From Acinetobacter courvalinii (lineage in GTDB: Bacteria > Pseudomonadota > Gammaproteobacteria > Pseudomonadales > Moraxellaceae): DNA of 64,000 nucleotides. The stretch lies in contig NZ_BMDA01000004.1 of the NCBI RefSeq assembly GCF_014635545.1, positions 62,001 through 126,000 of the forward strand, read 5' to 3'. Shown here in pieces: positions 35,873 to 45,545 of the stretch. Both the position numbers and the translations under genes were made by a program. The notes under the pieces are model-generated. The model made no database searches. It was not told the origin of the DNA and worked only from the letters and a program-made list of their open reading frames with translations. The first letter of the stretch is position 1, and each line of letters opens with the position of its first letter.

Positions 35873-37471
35873 ATGGAAAACAATTTAATTTTACCCGCAC
35901 TGATTTTAGTTCCTTTCATTGCTGGTTTTATTTGCTGGTTGGTTGATAAATTCGACCAGCACTTACCGCGCTGGATTGCCTTAATTGGTATGCTCATTAC
36001 TTTTGGTTTGGGCATTGCACTTTGGCAAAGTGGTACATATAGCTACGAGTTGGGCGGTAAAGTCCCGACTTGGGCAGCTGAATTCCATCTTCCATGGATT
36101 CAGACTTTAGGTATTAGCATTCACTTGGCGGTGGATGGTTTATCTCTTCTTATGGTGTTGTTAACCGCATTACTCGGTGTACTTGCAGTTGGCTGTTCAT
36201 GGGGTGAGATTCAGAAGAATGTTGGTTTCTTCCATTTAAACTTGCTTTGGAGTTTAGGTGGGGTCATCGGTGTATTCCTGGCGATTGACTTGTTCCTGTT
36301 CTTCTTCTTCTGGGAGATGATGCTGGTACCAATCTACTTCCTGATCGCGTTATGGGGTCATAAAGGTTCGAATGGTCGTTCACGTGTTTACGCTGCAACC
36401 AAATTCTTCCTCTATACCCAAATCGCTGGTTTGATCATGTTGATCGGTATCTTGGGCCTCGTGGTCTATGGCTATATGATGACAGGCATGATCGGTTTCG
36501 ATTACAACTACCTCTTGGCGGTTGCGAACCACTTACCACCTGAAGTTGCTTATGCATTCATGCTGTGTTTCTTCATCGGCTTTGCGGTAAAATTACCGGT
36601 ATTCCCATTACACGGCTGGTTGCCTGATGCGCATGCGCAAGCACCAACAGCAGGTTCTGTGGATTTAGCGGGTATCTTGATTAAGACAGCTGCCTACGGT
36701 TTGCTTCGTTTCGTTATTCCATTCTTCCCGGCAGCGTCAGCACAATTCGCTGATATCGCCATTATTCTGGGCTTGATTGGTATTTTCTACGGTGCATTCC
36801 TTGCTTACCAGCAAACCGATATGAAGCGCTTACTTGCGTATACGTCTATTTCGCACATGGGTTTCATCTTACTTGCAATCTACGCAGGTAATATCCTGAC
36901 ATTCCAGGGCCTCATGATCATGATGTTGGCACATGGCTTGTCATCTGCTGCGTTGTTCATTATGTCTGGTCAGGTGTATGAGCGTTTACACACACGTGAT
37001 TTACGCTTAATGGGCGGTCTGCGTGGTCAGCTGCAATACTTGCCATTCTTCCTGATGTTCTTTGTAGCAGCATTGGTTGGTGTACCAGGTCTAGGTAACT
37101 TTATTGGTGAGTTCCTGATCTTGATGGGTTCATTCAAAGCTTATCCAGCTTTCACCATCATTGCAGCAGTGAGTTTGGTATTTGCTGGTCTTTACGGTCT
37201 GATCCTGATTCACAAAGCATTGTTTGGTGAGCCAAACCCAGAGCAAAAGCAACATTACAAAACTCCTCTGAAAGATTTATCAGTGCGTGAAGTTAGCATT
37301 TTGATGATCTGTGTGATCGGTCTGGTTTGGTTAGGTATTTACCCACAAACATTCCTGGATATGTCACATTCAAGTATGCAGTGGTTAGTAAATAGTTATA
37401 TGCCAGTACAAGAAGTTGTTGAAACTGTTCAACAGGCTGCAACTCAACTTGAACATGTGGAGATGCAATAA
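35873..37471 (+). CDS. nuoM: NADH-quinone oxidoreductase subunit M
   Basis: The product is a 532-aa antiporter-like pump subunit. The ATG at 35873 is preferred over an in-frame one at 35858 because it follows the nuoL stop and has GGGGAAA 4-10 bases upstream. Conserved segments are FFFWEMMLVPIYFLIALWG, with the key Glu, and KLPVFPLHGWLPDAHAQAPTAGSV. Confidence 0.96.
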   Translation: MENNLILPALILVPFIAGFICWLVDKFDQHLPRWIALIGMLITFGLGIALWQSGTYSYELGGKVPTWAAEFHLPWIQTLGISIHLAVDGLSLLMVLLTALLGVLAVGCSWGEIQKNVGFFHLNLLWSLGGVIGVFLAIDLFLFFFFWEMMLVPIYFLIALWGHKGSNGRSRVYAATKFFLYTQIAGLIMLIGILGLVVYGYMMTGMIGFDYNYLLAVANHLPPEVAYAFMLCFFIGFAVKLPVFPLHGWLPDAHAQAPTAGSVDLAGILIKTAAYGLLRFVIPFFPAASAQFADIAIILGLIGIFYGAFLAYQQTDMKRLLAYTSISHMGFILLAIYAGNILTFQGLMIMMLAHGLSSAALFIMSGQVYERLHTRDLRLMGGLRGQLQYLPFFLMFFVAALVGVPGLGNFIGEFLILMGSFKAYPAFTIIAAVSLVFAGLYGLILIHKALFGEPNPEQKQHYKTPLKDLSVREVSILMICVIGLVWLGIYPQTFLDMSHSSMQWLVNSYMPVQEVVETVQQAATQLEHVEMQ

Positions 37472-37474
37472 ACC

Positions 37475-38971
37475 ATGAACTTCACAATTTCTTTTTCTGA
37501 GCTGATGCCTTTAGCTCCCGTGATGATTGTGGCACTGACCGCAATCGTCGTGATGTTGTTGACTGCGATTAAACGTAATCACAACCTCATTGCGACCACT
37601 TCGGTTGTCGGTTTAAACCTTGCTGCAATCTTTATTGCATACACCATGTTTACTGGGCACTTTGCCCCAGTCAACGTGATGGGCATGTTTATGGTTGATC
37701 CATTTACCATGCTCTATCAATTCCTGATTCTGATTGCTGCCTTGGCGTGCTGTACTTTGTCTCATGCGTATATCGAGACCTATAAGGAAAACCGCGAAGA
37801 ACTTTACATCTTGCTGCTATCTTCAGTGGCCGGTGCAATGTTATTGGTGGCAAGTTCGCACTATGCAGCATTCTTCATCAGCCTGGAGTTGATGTCGATT
37901 CCTGTGTACGGCATGTTGGCATATACCTATCAACGTAGCCAGTCTTTGGAAGCGGGGATTAAATACCTGGTACTTTCAGCGACTGCGTCTGCAATGTTGT
38001 TGATGGGTATGGCTTATATCTATGCTTATACCGGTTCATTGTCATTCTATGACTCTGTTCAGGCATTGTTTACTGCTATCAAACAACCAATGGTGTTATT
38101 GGGCTTAGGCTTAATTATCTTTGCTGTGGCATTCAAACTTTCACTTGCGCCATTCCATAAATGGACGCCAGATGTGTATGCCGGTGCACCAGCGCCAATG
38201 GCTACCTTTTTGGCTACGGCTGCGAAAGTGGCAACGATCGGTTTATTTGTGCGTTACTTACTCACTTCGGGCGCGATCCTGATTGAGTCAATTGTGACAG
38301 TGATTACCATCATTGCAGTCTTGTCGATTGTGGTGGGTAACTTACTTGCAGTACGTCAAGTCAACTTGAAGCGTATCCTCGGTTATTCATCAATTGCACA
38401 CTTTGGTTATTTGCTGATTGCTTTGATCAGCATGACTTATGCAAGCCTAGGTAGCGTAACGGTTTACGTGATTACCTATGTACTTACTACCATCGGTGCG
38501 TTCGGTGCAGTTGCATTGATGTCGAGCCCGTACAACAACGTGGATGAAGCACAAAGTCTTGCCGACTACCGTGGTTTGTTCTGGCGCCGTCCGATCTTGA
38601 CTGCAACATTAACGGTAATGATGCTGTCTTTAGCGGGTATTCCATTAACTGCGGGCTTTATTGGTAAGTTCCTTGTAGTGATGGCTGCGGTCACCACTCA
38701 GCACTGGTTCCTGGCTGCCATGATCGTGGTAGGTAGTGGTATCGGTTTGTATTACTACTTGCGTGTGATGGTGGTGATGTATATGACACCACCAGATGTA
38801 CCACGTATTGATGCCGATGCACACTGGGGAACTAAAGTGGGTGGTTTGATGGTGCTTGCTGCTGCATTACTGGTGTTCGTGATGGGTGTCTACCCAGATC
38901 CGATGATTAATCTGGCTTTGAAGGCTGAGATCTTGTCTCCATTGCACTTTATGTTGTCTCAACAACAGTAA
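37475..38971 (+). CDS. nuoN: NADH-quinone oxidoreductase subunit N
   Basis: The 498-aa antiporter-like pump subunit is the last gene of the operon. [37 protein letters not shown] and [20 protein letters not shown] are family signatures. A terminator follows the stop after about 15 bp. Confidence 0.97.
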   Translation: MNFTISFSELMPLAPVMIVALTAIVVMLLTAIKRNHNLIATTSVVGLNLAAIFIAYTMFTGHFAPVNVMGMFMVDPFTMLYQFLILIAALACCTLSHAYIETYKENREELYILLLSSVAGAMLLVASSHYAAFFISLELMSIPVYGMLAYTYQRSQSLEAGIKYLVLSATASAMLLMGMAYIYAYTGSLSFYDSVQALFTAIKQPMVLLGLGLIIFAVAFKLSLAPFHKWTPDVYAGAPAPMATFLATAAKVATIGLFVRYLLTSGAILIESIVTVITIIAVLSIVVGNLLAVRQVNLKRILGYSSIAHFGYLLIALISMTYASLGSVTVYVITYVLTTIGAFGAVALMSSPYNNVDEAQSLADYRGLFWRRPILTATLTVMMLSLAGIPLTAGFIGKFLVVMAAVTTQHWFLAAMIVVGSGIGLYYYLRVMVVMYMTPPDVPRIDADAHWGTKVGGLMVLAAALLVFVMGVYPDPMINLALKAEILSPLHFMLSQQQ

Positions 38972-38985
38972 TCGTCTGATTTGTA

Positions 38986-39017
38986 CAAAAAAGCCTCCAA
39001 AATTGGGGGCTTTTTTA
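38986..39017 (+). terminator. nuo operon terminator
   Basis: AAGCCTCC-aaaatt-GGGGGCTT with one G.T pair is followed by TTTTTAT. It ends the 15-kb nuo transcript just before the upp promoter. Confidence 0.88.
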
Positions 39018-39044
39018 TTGCCGAGTAAAAAAACGCTTTATAAT
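39018..39044 (+). promoter_or_regulatory. possible upp promoter
   Basis: A perfect TATAAT lies at 39039-39044, with TTGCCG 15 bp upstream at 39018-39023, a short spacing. It is about 33 bp before the GTG start of upp. Confidence 0.5.
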
Positions 39045-39077
39045 AGACAAAGATTAACATTACCTAGGTACTCACTC

Positions 39078-39713
39078 GTGTCGATTCAAGAAATTCGTCA
39101 TCCGCTAATTCGCCATAAACTTGGTTTACTACGTCGTTCTGACATCAGTACCAAGAACTTTCGTGAATTAGCGCAAGAAGTCACGATGTTACTGACTTAT
39201 GAAGCAACAAAGGATCTTCCTGTTGTTGAGCATGAAATTGATGGGTGGGCAGGGAAAGTCTCAACTCAGCGTATCGCAGGGAAGAAAATCACTATTGTAC
39301 CGATCTTGCGTGCGGGTATTGGGATGCTGGAAGGCGTACTGAGCCTGATCCCAAGTGCCAAAGTGAGTGTTTTGGGTTTAGAGCGTGATGAAGCAACTTT
39401 AGAAGTTCGTACTTACTATAAAAAGTTAGTACCAGATGTTGCCAATCGCCTGGCCATGATTATTGATCCAATGCTGGCGACGGGTAATTCACTCATCGCT
39501 GCGATTGATGTATTGAAAGCCAGTGGCTGTAAAGATATTCGTGTTATGGTGCTGGTGGCTGCGCCAGAGGGTGTAGCTAAAGTTGAAGCGGCACATCCGG
39601 ATGTTCGCATTTATACCGCCTCGATTGACCAAGGTTTAAATGAAGAAGGTTATATCGTTCCTGGTCTGGGTGATGCAGGCGATAAAATCTTTGGTAGTGT
39701 TCAAAAAGACTAA
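39078..39713 (+). CDS. upp: uracil phosphoribosyltransferase
   Basis: The 211-aa salvage enzyme makes UMP from uracil and [23 protein letters not shown] is the PRPP-binding loop, and the C-terminal [20 protein letters not shown] binds uracil. I chose the GTG at 39078 (protein starts [19 protein letters not shown]) because it fits the family N-terminus; an open frame continues to 39003 but overlaps the promoter and terminator. Confidence 0.95.
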   Translation: MSIQEIRHPLIRHKLGLLRRSDISTKNFRELAQEVTMLLTYEATKDLPVVEHEIDGWAGKVSTQRIAGKKITIVPILRAGIGMLEGVLSLIPSAKVSVLGLERDEATLEVRTYYKKLVPDVANRLAMIIDPMLATGNSLIAAIDVLKASGCKDIRVMVLVAAPEGVAKVEAAHPDVRIYTASIDQGLNEEGYIVPGLGDAGDKIFGSVQKD

Positions 39714-39730
39714 TTTTTGACACATTCATA

Positions 39731-39790
39731 AAAAGAGACTTGATCTCAACCTGAAGCTGTTTTGGGGATCGATTGAAAGTCTCTTTTTTA
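39731..39790 (+). terminator. probable upp terminator
   Basis: AAAGAGACT and AGTCTCTTT arms with a long loop are followed by a T-run. It may fold as a branched hairpin. Confidence 0.6.
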
Positions 39791-39836
39791 TTTTTATATA
39801 CTGTCATCATCGCATTGAGAAAATAGGATAAATGTC

Positions 39837-40127
39837 ATGAAGCAAGAATTCTATCAAGGCAAAATTAAACAATATAATCCAGACAAAGGCTTTGGTTTTA
39901 TTGGGACTTCTGAAGGGGATGTATTTTTTCATATTTCCGAATATCCAGCGGATGCTGAGCCGAAAAGAAATGAAAAAGTAAAATTTATCGTGGTTGAAAA
40001 TGACGGGAAGTACAAAGCGACCAAGATTGAACGTCTTGATCCGAATCCTGCCAAAACCAAGAAGACAAAAATTGCAGAGCATAATAATTCGATTACATCG
40101 GCATTATTGTCAAACTTCCGCCGTTAA
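39837..40127 (+). CDS. cold-shock-domain protein
   Basis: The 96-aa protein has a cold-shock OB fold in residues 5-68. KGFGFIG is the RNP1 motif and VFFHIS the RNP2 motif for single-stranded nucleic acid. A basic C-terminal tail (PAKTKKTKI...) extends it by about 25 residues. AGGAT lies upstream of the ATG. It is followed by its own terminator and then by a related, longer gene, probably a paralogue from local duplication. Confidence 0.85.
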   Translation: MKQEFYQGKIKQYNPDKGFGFIGTSEGDVFFHISEYPADAEPKRNEKVKFIVVENDGKYKATKIERLDPNPAKTKKTKIAEHNNSITSALLSNFRR

Positions 40128-40179
40128 CTGCGCTTTATTTATTATTTCTTTGTTCAGTTATCCATTTAAATATGATGAG

Positions 40180-40206
40180 AAAAGAGGCTTTAGCGCCTCT
40201 TTTTTA
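40180..40206 (+). terminator. terminator after the 96-aa cold-shock protein
   Basis: GAGGC-tttagc-GCCTC is followed by TTTTTT. Confidence 0.8.
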
Positions 40207-40242
40207 TTAAAATAGAGCTTATATAAAAATAGAGTATAGAGC

Positions 40243-40938
40243 ATGATCCTTGAGGGGAAAATTAAAAAATATAATGCTGAGCGTGGTTTCGGTTTTATAC
40301 AGGTAGAAGGAAGAACATCCGATATTTTCTTTCATATTTCTGATTTTCCGAAGAAGACGGGTGAGCCGAAACTTGGGGAAAGACTTAAATTTCTAGTGGT
40401 TGAAGAACGTGGAAAATTTAAAGCAGTCAATATTGTCAGGCTGGACTTAAAAGAAGCACGTTCTATTTCTGAAGTCACGGCAAATGAAAAATTGTCCGTA
40501 TCCGCATTATCTGGCCGTAGTCGATCTCAGCCGAACAAAGGGCTAACCTTTACCATTGCAGGCTTGATTATAATTGCAATCTTAAGTGCTTTGGTTTTTC
40601 AAAAATATCAGTCCTACCAGCAATCAAAACAACTTAAAGCCGCACGATTGGCAGAGGAACAAAGCAGAATTATAGAACAACAGCGCAAAGCAATTGGTGA
40701 GTTACCGCAAGTAAAGCTGTCGGAAAAAACCACGAGGGCACTCGAACCTAGTCATGTCCAATCTGTTCAGAACGAATCATTCACTAAAGCAAATAACCAA
40801 TTCCAGTGTGATGGACGAGAGCACTGTTCCCAAATGGGTTCTTATGAGGAAGCACTGTTCTTTTTAAGAAATTGTCCTAATACAAAAATGGATGGTGATG
40901 GGGACGGTATTCCTTGTGAACGTCAATTCGGACGTTAA
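40243..40938 (+). CDS. cold-shock domain / membrane span / Excalibur domain protein
   Basis: The 231-aa protein has three visible parts. Residues 1-70 are a cold-shock domain with RGFGFIQ and IFFHIS. Residues 105-123 are a hydrophobic span (FTIAGLIIIAILSALVF). After a Gln/Lys-rich linker the last ~40 residues form an Excalibur-type domain: QCDGREHCSQMGSYEEALFF, then CPNTKMDGDGDGIPCE, where DGDGDG is the calcium-loop-like motif. The cold-shock domain should be cytoplasmic and the Excalibur part periplasmic. DUF1294-type relatives combine a cold-shock domain with membrane helices. The exact role is unknown. Confidence 0.85.
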   Translation: MILEGKIKKYNAERGFGFIQVEGRTSDIFFHISDFPKKTGEPKLGERLKFLVVEERGKFKAVNIVRLDLKEARSISEVTANEKLSVSALSGRSRSQPNKGLTFTIAGLIIIAILSALVFQKYQSYQQSKQLKAARLAEEQSRIIEQQRKAIGELPQVKLSEKTTRALEPSHVQSVQNESFTKANNQFQCDGREHCSQMGSYEEALFFLRNCPNTKMDGDGDGIPCERQFGR

Positions 40939-41118
40939 ATACGGAGCATAGGCAGTGATGGAGAGTACTGTTTAAATAACATATGTTGTTGAATAGACTA
41001 AAATTATGATAATAAACATAGAGTTGTTAAGGTAGCTCTTTAGACTCTGAGATAAATTTCAGAGATTGGTTCTTAATGTTAAAGTGATAAATAGTTATTA
41101 CTTTATTAATGGTTTTTA

Positions 41119-41147
41119 TTATCATTTGTTAATTATTCTTATATAAT
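41119..41147 (+). promoter_or_regulatory. promoter of the TonB receptor gene, possibly Fur-controlled
   Basis: TTATCA (41119-41124) and TATAAT (41142-41147) are 17 bp apart. The spacer and flanks (ATTATCATTTGTTAATTATTC) resemble a degenerate Fur box, as expected for an iron-uptake gene. Confidence 0.45.
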
Positions 41148-41177
41148 GTGATCAAATTTTTATCGGGGACTGATTAC

Positions 41178-43358
41178 ATGAAAAAGAATTTATTATTTTT
41201 ATCTCTCATTGCATTACCGATGTTTGCCGTTGCTGAAGACAATACGGTTTTACCCACCATTGTCGTGAAGGCTGATTCACAAGCAACAGATGCAACAGGT
41301 AAGCTTAAAAAAGATGCCAGTTTAGGCATCCTTGGTGAGAAAGCTGTATTGGATACACCATTCAGTATCCAGTCCTATACCGAGCAGGCAATCAAGGATA
41401 AGCAGGCGGATTCGATCGCAGGTATTCTTAAAAATGATCCAAGTATTCGTACCACGACTAACAGTGGGCATTTAAACGAAAACTTTATGATTCGCGGCTT
41501 TGCGGTGACATGGGAAGATGCCAACATTAATGGTGCTTATGGTATGTCACCAAGTGGTCGTACACCGACTGATATTTTAAGTTCTGCCAGTGTATTGAAA
41601 GGTCCCAATGCGTTAATCGCAGGCATGGCACCAGGCGGGAGTATTGGTGGAGTCGTGATGGCAACAACCAAACGTGCGGATCGGGATCTGACCCAAGTCT
41701 CTGCGATGTACGAAGATGGTGGTTATTACAAATCAGGTTTTGATGTATCTCGCCGTTTTGGTGAAGACAACAAATTTGGTGCGCGTGTCAGTGCGACTTA
41801 TGGACAAGGTGAACATATTGTTGACGGGCTAGAAGATGAAAATACGGCTGCGGTACTGGCACTCGACTATACGACCGATCAGGCCAAAATTAACTTTGAT
41901 GCTTATTCGGTAAGAGATAAGCGTGATGGTGGTTCACCAGCAATGATCTCTTTTGCGACTTTAGGGCGTGTTTTACCCGCACCAGATGGAAAACTGAATT
42001 ATTTCCCACATTTAGAAGGTATGCAAAGTGCTAATTATTTGGGCTTATCAGGAGAATATAAGCTACTACCGAATTTAAAAGTATTTGCTGGCGCTGGATT
42101 CAATGAGCGTGAATACCGTGGGCATTTATTTGGTACCCGTATGATTGTGGGTGACTATCCTATGAATCATCAGGGTATGGGCAATACCAGTCCATTGGTT
42201 GGCGCGAATGGTGATGCACTGGCACAATATTATCGTGTAGGCTCAAAAGAACATAACACCACCTTTAATGCAGGTTTGGAAGGTCAGATTTTTACCGGTG
42301 ATATTTCTCATACGCTGGCATTTCGCACTGATTACCTGAAACGTAAATATAGCCAGCATAAAGGTCGTGGCGCAAAAGAAGTTTATTTCCCGACCAATAT
42401 CTATAATCCAAGTAGCGAAGGGCATATGCCTGATACATGGCCAGAAATTGTTCCGACAGCAGATGATGTTTATGTCAGCTATAGTCTGAGTGACCAGATT
42501 TCCATGCTAGATGACAAATTACAGTTTATTTTAGGTGTGCGTTATCAAGATATGAATTTAAAAGCGCTCACCACCAATACCAAATTGAAAGATGATAAGT
42601 TATCTCCAAGTGCTGCCATTGTTATCAAACCTTTTGGTGAAGAAACTTCATTCTATGCGAGTTATGTGGAAGGTCTGGTTCGAGGTGCAACGGTATCTAA
42701 TGAGGCAGATGCAAATTACAATAAAACATTTGCTCCATTTGAAAGTAAGCAATATGAAATTGGTGCGAAATATCAAGGGGACCATTGGTTACATACTTTA
42801 GCGCTGTATCAAATTAAAAAACCGAGCACGATGACGGATACAAGCTATCGTGATCTGAACAATGCCAATATTAAGCAAATCACAACGGATGGTGCAAAGA
42901 CTGAATCAAAAGGTGTTGAGTACGGTTTCTCTGGTAAAGTGACGGAAGACTTAATCGTTTACGGTAATCTGGCCTATATTGATACTGAATATAAGAAAGG
43001 ACTTTTAACGGGCGGAGTCGATATATCTGGCAATACCATTGAGGGTACACCAGAGATTACCGCAGGCGTTGGTGTAGATTACACCTTGCCCTATGTGGAA
43101 GGTTTAAGCGTGAATGCATTTGTGACTTATGTGGATGACCAATATTTAACTGCGAACAATAATTTAAAATTACCTGATTATACCTTGGTTGATTTAGGTG
43201 CGAAGTACGCAACTAAACTGGGTGGAGTAAATACAACTTTCCGTGCCAATGTAGATAATGTCGCTGATAAGAAATATTGGGATGGTGTGTTTACCAGTGG
43301 CTTTACTACAGTTGGCGCAGGCCGTACTTATAAACTCGGTGTGAGCTTCGATTTCTAA
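41178..43358 (+). CDS. TonB-dependent siderophore receptor
   Basis: The 726-aa outer-membrane receptor starts with a signal peptide (MKKNLLFLSLIALPMFAVA, cut before EDN). The plug domain covers about residues 40-160 with VLDTPFSIQSYTEQAIKDKQ, ENFMIRGFAV and SVLKGPNALIAGMAPGGSIGG. The rest is a beta-barrel ending in an aromatic residue (YKLGVSFDF), as needed for outer-membrane assembly. The ATG at 41178 is chosen because GGGGA precedes it and it gives a clean signal peptide. The ligand is probably a ferric siderophore but cannot be named. No siderophore synthesis genes are nearby. Confidence 0.9.
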   Translation: MKKNLLFLSLIALPMFAVAEDNTVLPTIVVKADSQATDATGKLKKDASLGILGEKAVLDTPFSIQSYTEQAIKDKQADSIAGILKNDPSIRTTTNSGHLNENFMIRGFAVTWEDANINGAYGMSPSGRTPTDILSSASVLKGPNALIAGMAPGGSIGGVVMATTKRADRDLTQVSAMYEDGGYYKSGFDVSRRFGEDNKFGARVSATYGQGEHIVDGLEDENTAAVLALDYTTDQAKINFDAYSVRDKRDGGSPAMISFATLGRVLPAPDGKLNYFPHLEGMQSANYLGLSGEYKLLPNLKVFAGAGFNEREYRGHLFGTRMIVGDYPMNHQGMGNTSPLVGANGDALAQYYRVGSKEHNTTFNAGLEGQIFTGDISHTLAFRTDYLKRKYSQHKGRGAKEVYFPTNIYNPSSEGHMPDTWPEIVPTADDVYVSYSLSDQISMLDDKLQFILGVRYQDMNLKALTTNTKLKDDKLSPSAAIVIKPFGEETSFYASYVEGLVRGATVSNEADANYNKTFAPFESKQYEIGAKYQGDHWLHTLALYQIKKPSTMTDTSYRDLNNANIKQITTDGAKTESKGVEYGFSGKVTEDLIVYGNLAYIDTEYKKGLLTGGVDISGNTIEGTPEITAGVGVDYTLPYVEGLSVNAFVTYVDDQYLTANNNLKLPDYTLVDLGAKYATKLGGVNTTFRANVDNVADKKYWDGVFTSGFTTVGAGRTYKLGVSFDF

Positions 43359-43371
43359 ATTGAACTGTATA

Positions 43372-43402
43372 AAAAATGCTTCCAACTGGAAGCATTTTTT
43401 CT
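43372..43402. terminator. bidirectional terminator between receptor and LysR gene
   Basis: AAAAATGCTTCC-aact-GGAAGCATTTTTT has A- and T-runs on both sides and serves both convergent genes. Confidence 0.9.
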
Positions 43403-43411
43403 TTTAAAAAG

Positions 43412-44296
43412 CTAAACCTGAGCTTCACAGAATTGCAAAAAGGCTTTTAAGCCAGGACCTTGATATTTCTGACGATGTACCAGCATATACAGCGGACGGG
43501 TTAATTCCCAATAAGGGGTATCCAGAATCACCAACTGGCCTTTTTCCTGAAGCGGTTCAATTGCCAGTTTGGAGATACAGGACATGCCTAAACCACCGGC
43601 GACGATTTTTAAAATTGCTTCGTTATGGCCCAGGGTTAAACGGATATTGGCATCGGGTAAATCTTGTAAAATGGCATTATCAAATACTTCACGTGTGCCT
43701 GAACCTTCTTCACGCAAGATCCATTCCACTTCATGAAAATCTGCCGGTGTAATCGGGCGGTTGAGTTGTGCCAACGGATGCTCCGGCGCACAGCACACGG
43801 CCAGTTCATCATTACGCCAATGAATACATTGCAGTTGCGGTAAATGACAGGAACCTTCAATTAAGGCCAGATCAAGCTGGAACTGATTCACCGCTTCGAT
43901 CATTTGACGGGTATTACCCACTTGCAATTGCAGATGTGCTTGTGGATGACGTTGCAGGAAATCGGCCATCAAATCAGGCATTAAATAGTCACTGATGGTG
44001 AGTGTCGCCCCGAGACGTAAATCAATGCTTTGCAACTCACCTTTGGCTGCCTGCTCAAAAGCATCGCAACGACCTAAAATTTCAAGGGCTTGAGGAAGTA
44101 GAAAGCGGCCTAAATCATTGAGTTGTAGGCGTTTCCCGAGACGGTCAAACAGTGGTGCACCCAGACCATCTTCTAAATCTGCTAAGGCCATACTTGCCGC
44201 ACTTTGTGTGAGACGAACAGCATCACTCGCTTTGGTTACAGTTCCCTCTTGAGCGACCGCCACGAAAACAGCCAACTGGCGTAAAGTCATGCGCAT
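43412..44296 (-). CDS. LysR-family regulator divergent from fpr (FinR-like)
   Basis: The 294-aa regulator has an N-terminal winged helix (residues 3-62, LRQLAVFVAVAQEGTVTKASDAVRLTQSAASMALADLE) and a C-terminal effector-binding domain from about 90. It is transcribed away from the ferredoxin reductase gene with 84 bp between them. In Pseudomonas the LysR protein FinR has this arrangement and activates fpr under oxidative stress, so the same role is inferred here. It may start at the third codon, also ATG. Confidence 0.88.
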   Translation of the reverse strand: MRMTLRQLAVFVAVAQEGTVTKASDAVRLTQSAASMALADLEDGLGAPLFDRLGKRLQLNDLGRFLLPQALEILGRCDAFEQAAKGELQSIDLRLGATLTISDYLMPDLMADFLQRHPQAHLQLQVGNTRQMIEAVNQFQLDLALIEGSCHLPQLQCIHWRNDELAVCCAPEHPLAQLNRPITPADFHEVEWILREEGSGTREVFDNAILQDLPDANIRLTLGHNEAILKIVAGGLGMSCISKLAIEPLQEKGQLVILDTPYWELTRPLYMLVHRQKYQGPGLKAFLQFCEAQV

Positions 44297-44380
44297 GTTA
44301 AATAGCCTTAATGTTTTGAGTATCCATCATTTATTCGATCATGCTAACATGAGCCTACTGTTTCGTGCCACGTTCAAATC

Positions 44381-45142
44381 ATGTCAATTGAAAAATTTAG
44401 CGTAGAAAAGGTTTTATCTGTACAGCGTTGGACTGACAATCTGTTTAGTTTTACCATGACCCGTCCAGCTCATTTTAAGTTCACCGCAGGGCAGTTTGCC
44501 CGGATTGGCTTAATGGTGAATGAAGAATTGGTGGTCCGTGCTTATTCTGTGGTGTCTTCCCCCTTTGATGAAACGCTAGAATTCTTTTCGATTGTGGTCC
44601 CTGATGGGGCATTTACCTCAAATCTGCAACATCTGAAAGTGGGTGATGAGCTGTATCTGGAAAAGATCTCCTATGGTTATTTAACCCTGGCTCGTTATCA
44701 GCAACCTTTGCCACAGGATTTATGGTTGTTGGGGACCGGGACGGGGCTAGCGCCGTTCTTATCGATGTTACAAGACTTTGAAACATGGAATAAATATCAG
44801 CAGATCAATCTGGTTTACAGCGTTCGTACTGAATCTGAGTTGGCTTATGTTGAGCGTATTCAGGAGATTGCAGCACTCTTTGGTGAAGGGCATACCGGCT
44901 TTAAGTTTATTCCGATTATTACCCGTGATCCAAATGCAGCCTTACATGATCGCTTACCAGTTTTGATTGGCAATGGTGAACTGGAAAAAGCAGCAGGACT
45001 CTCTTTTAACCGGGAAAGTAGTCATGTGATGTTATGTGGTAATCCGCAGATGGTGGAAGATACCAAGGAAGCCTTGAAGCAACGTGGTCTGATTATGAAC
45101 CGCCGTGGTGAAGGCAATATTGCCGTGGAGAATTATTGGTAA
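44381..45142 (+). CDS. fpr: ferredoxin-NADP(+) reductase
   Basis: This 253-aa FAD enzyme moves electrons between NADPH and ferredoxin or flavodoxin. RAYSVVSSP binds FAD, LLGTGTGLAPFLSML is the NADP-binding glycine loop, and MLCGNPQMVEDT and the C-terminal aromatic IAVENYW complete the family pattern. It is divergent from a LysR gene that probably controls it. Confidence 0.94.
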   Translation: MSIEKFSVEKVLSVQRWTDNLFSFTMTRPAHFKFTAGQFARIGLMVNEELVVRAYSVVSSPFDETLEFFSIVVPDGAFTSNLQHLKVGDELYLEKISYGYLTLARYQQPLPQDLWLLGTGTGLAPFLSMLQDFETWNKYQQINLVYSVRTESELAYVERIQEIAALFGEGHTGFKFIPIITRDPNAALHDRLPVLIGNGELEKAAGLSFNRESSHVMLCGNPQMVEDTKEALKQRGLIMNRRGEGNIAVENYW

Positions 45143-45193
45143 AGTAAGGATTGAGTGATTCCAGCTTACTCAATAATAAGGAAAAACAATGGC

Positions 45194-45516
45194 ATGGAAG
45201 AACAAGATAAAAAAAAGAGAATAGGCAAAGTACCTTATATGGCTTTTTTGTGGGTCTGCTGTTGATGCTTGTGCTGCTCATTTATAGCTACACGACGGTT
45301 TATGCAGGAGGCTGGGGCGATTTAAGCCGGAATATCATGCTAGGGCTAACTTTATTGGCTTTTGCTGTTTATTGCTTATTCTTTTTTATTTGTTCACTGT
45401 ATCTTTGGGTTGTTTATCAGAAACAGCCCAACTTGGATTTATCTCTCACAAATTGGGCTATGGGACTACATGGCTTGGCAGTGGGGTTGATATTATTGTT
45501 TTTTGCAGGCAGCTAA
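45194..45516 (+). pseudogene. small membrane protein gene with a frameshift in a T-tract
   Basis: One frame reads MEEQDKKKRIGKVPYMAF and then runs into a stop; the frame opening at 45250 reads VGLLLMLVLLIYSYTTV and continues for about 85 residues to 45516. One extra T in the TTTTTT run at 45244-45249 would join them into a protein of about 107 aa with three membrane spans. A run of eight A also lies in the N-terminal part. This may be a real mutation, a phase-variable tract, slippage during expression, or a sequencing error. The function of the intact protein is unknown. Confidence 0.65.
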
Positions 45517-45545
45517 AGCCATAAGAGCATAAATTAAATACCAAA

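Noticed and set aside
24000..38900. Reverse-strand open frames within the nuo operon
   Set aside because: All overlap well-identified nuo genes and show no domain signature or ribosome site.
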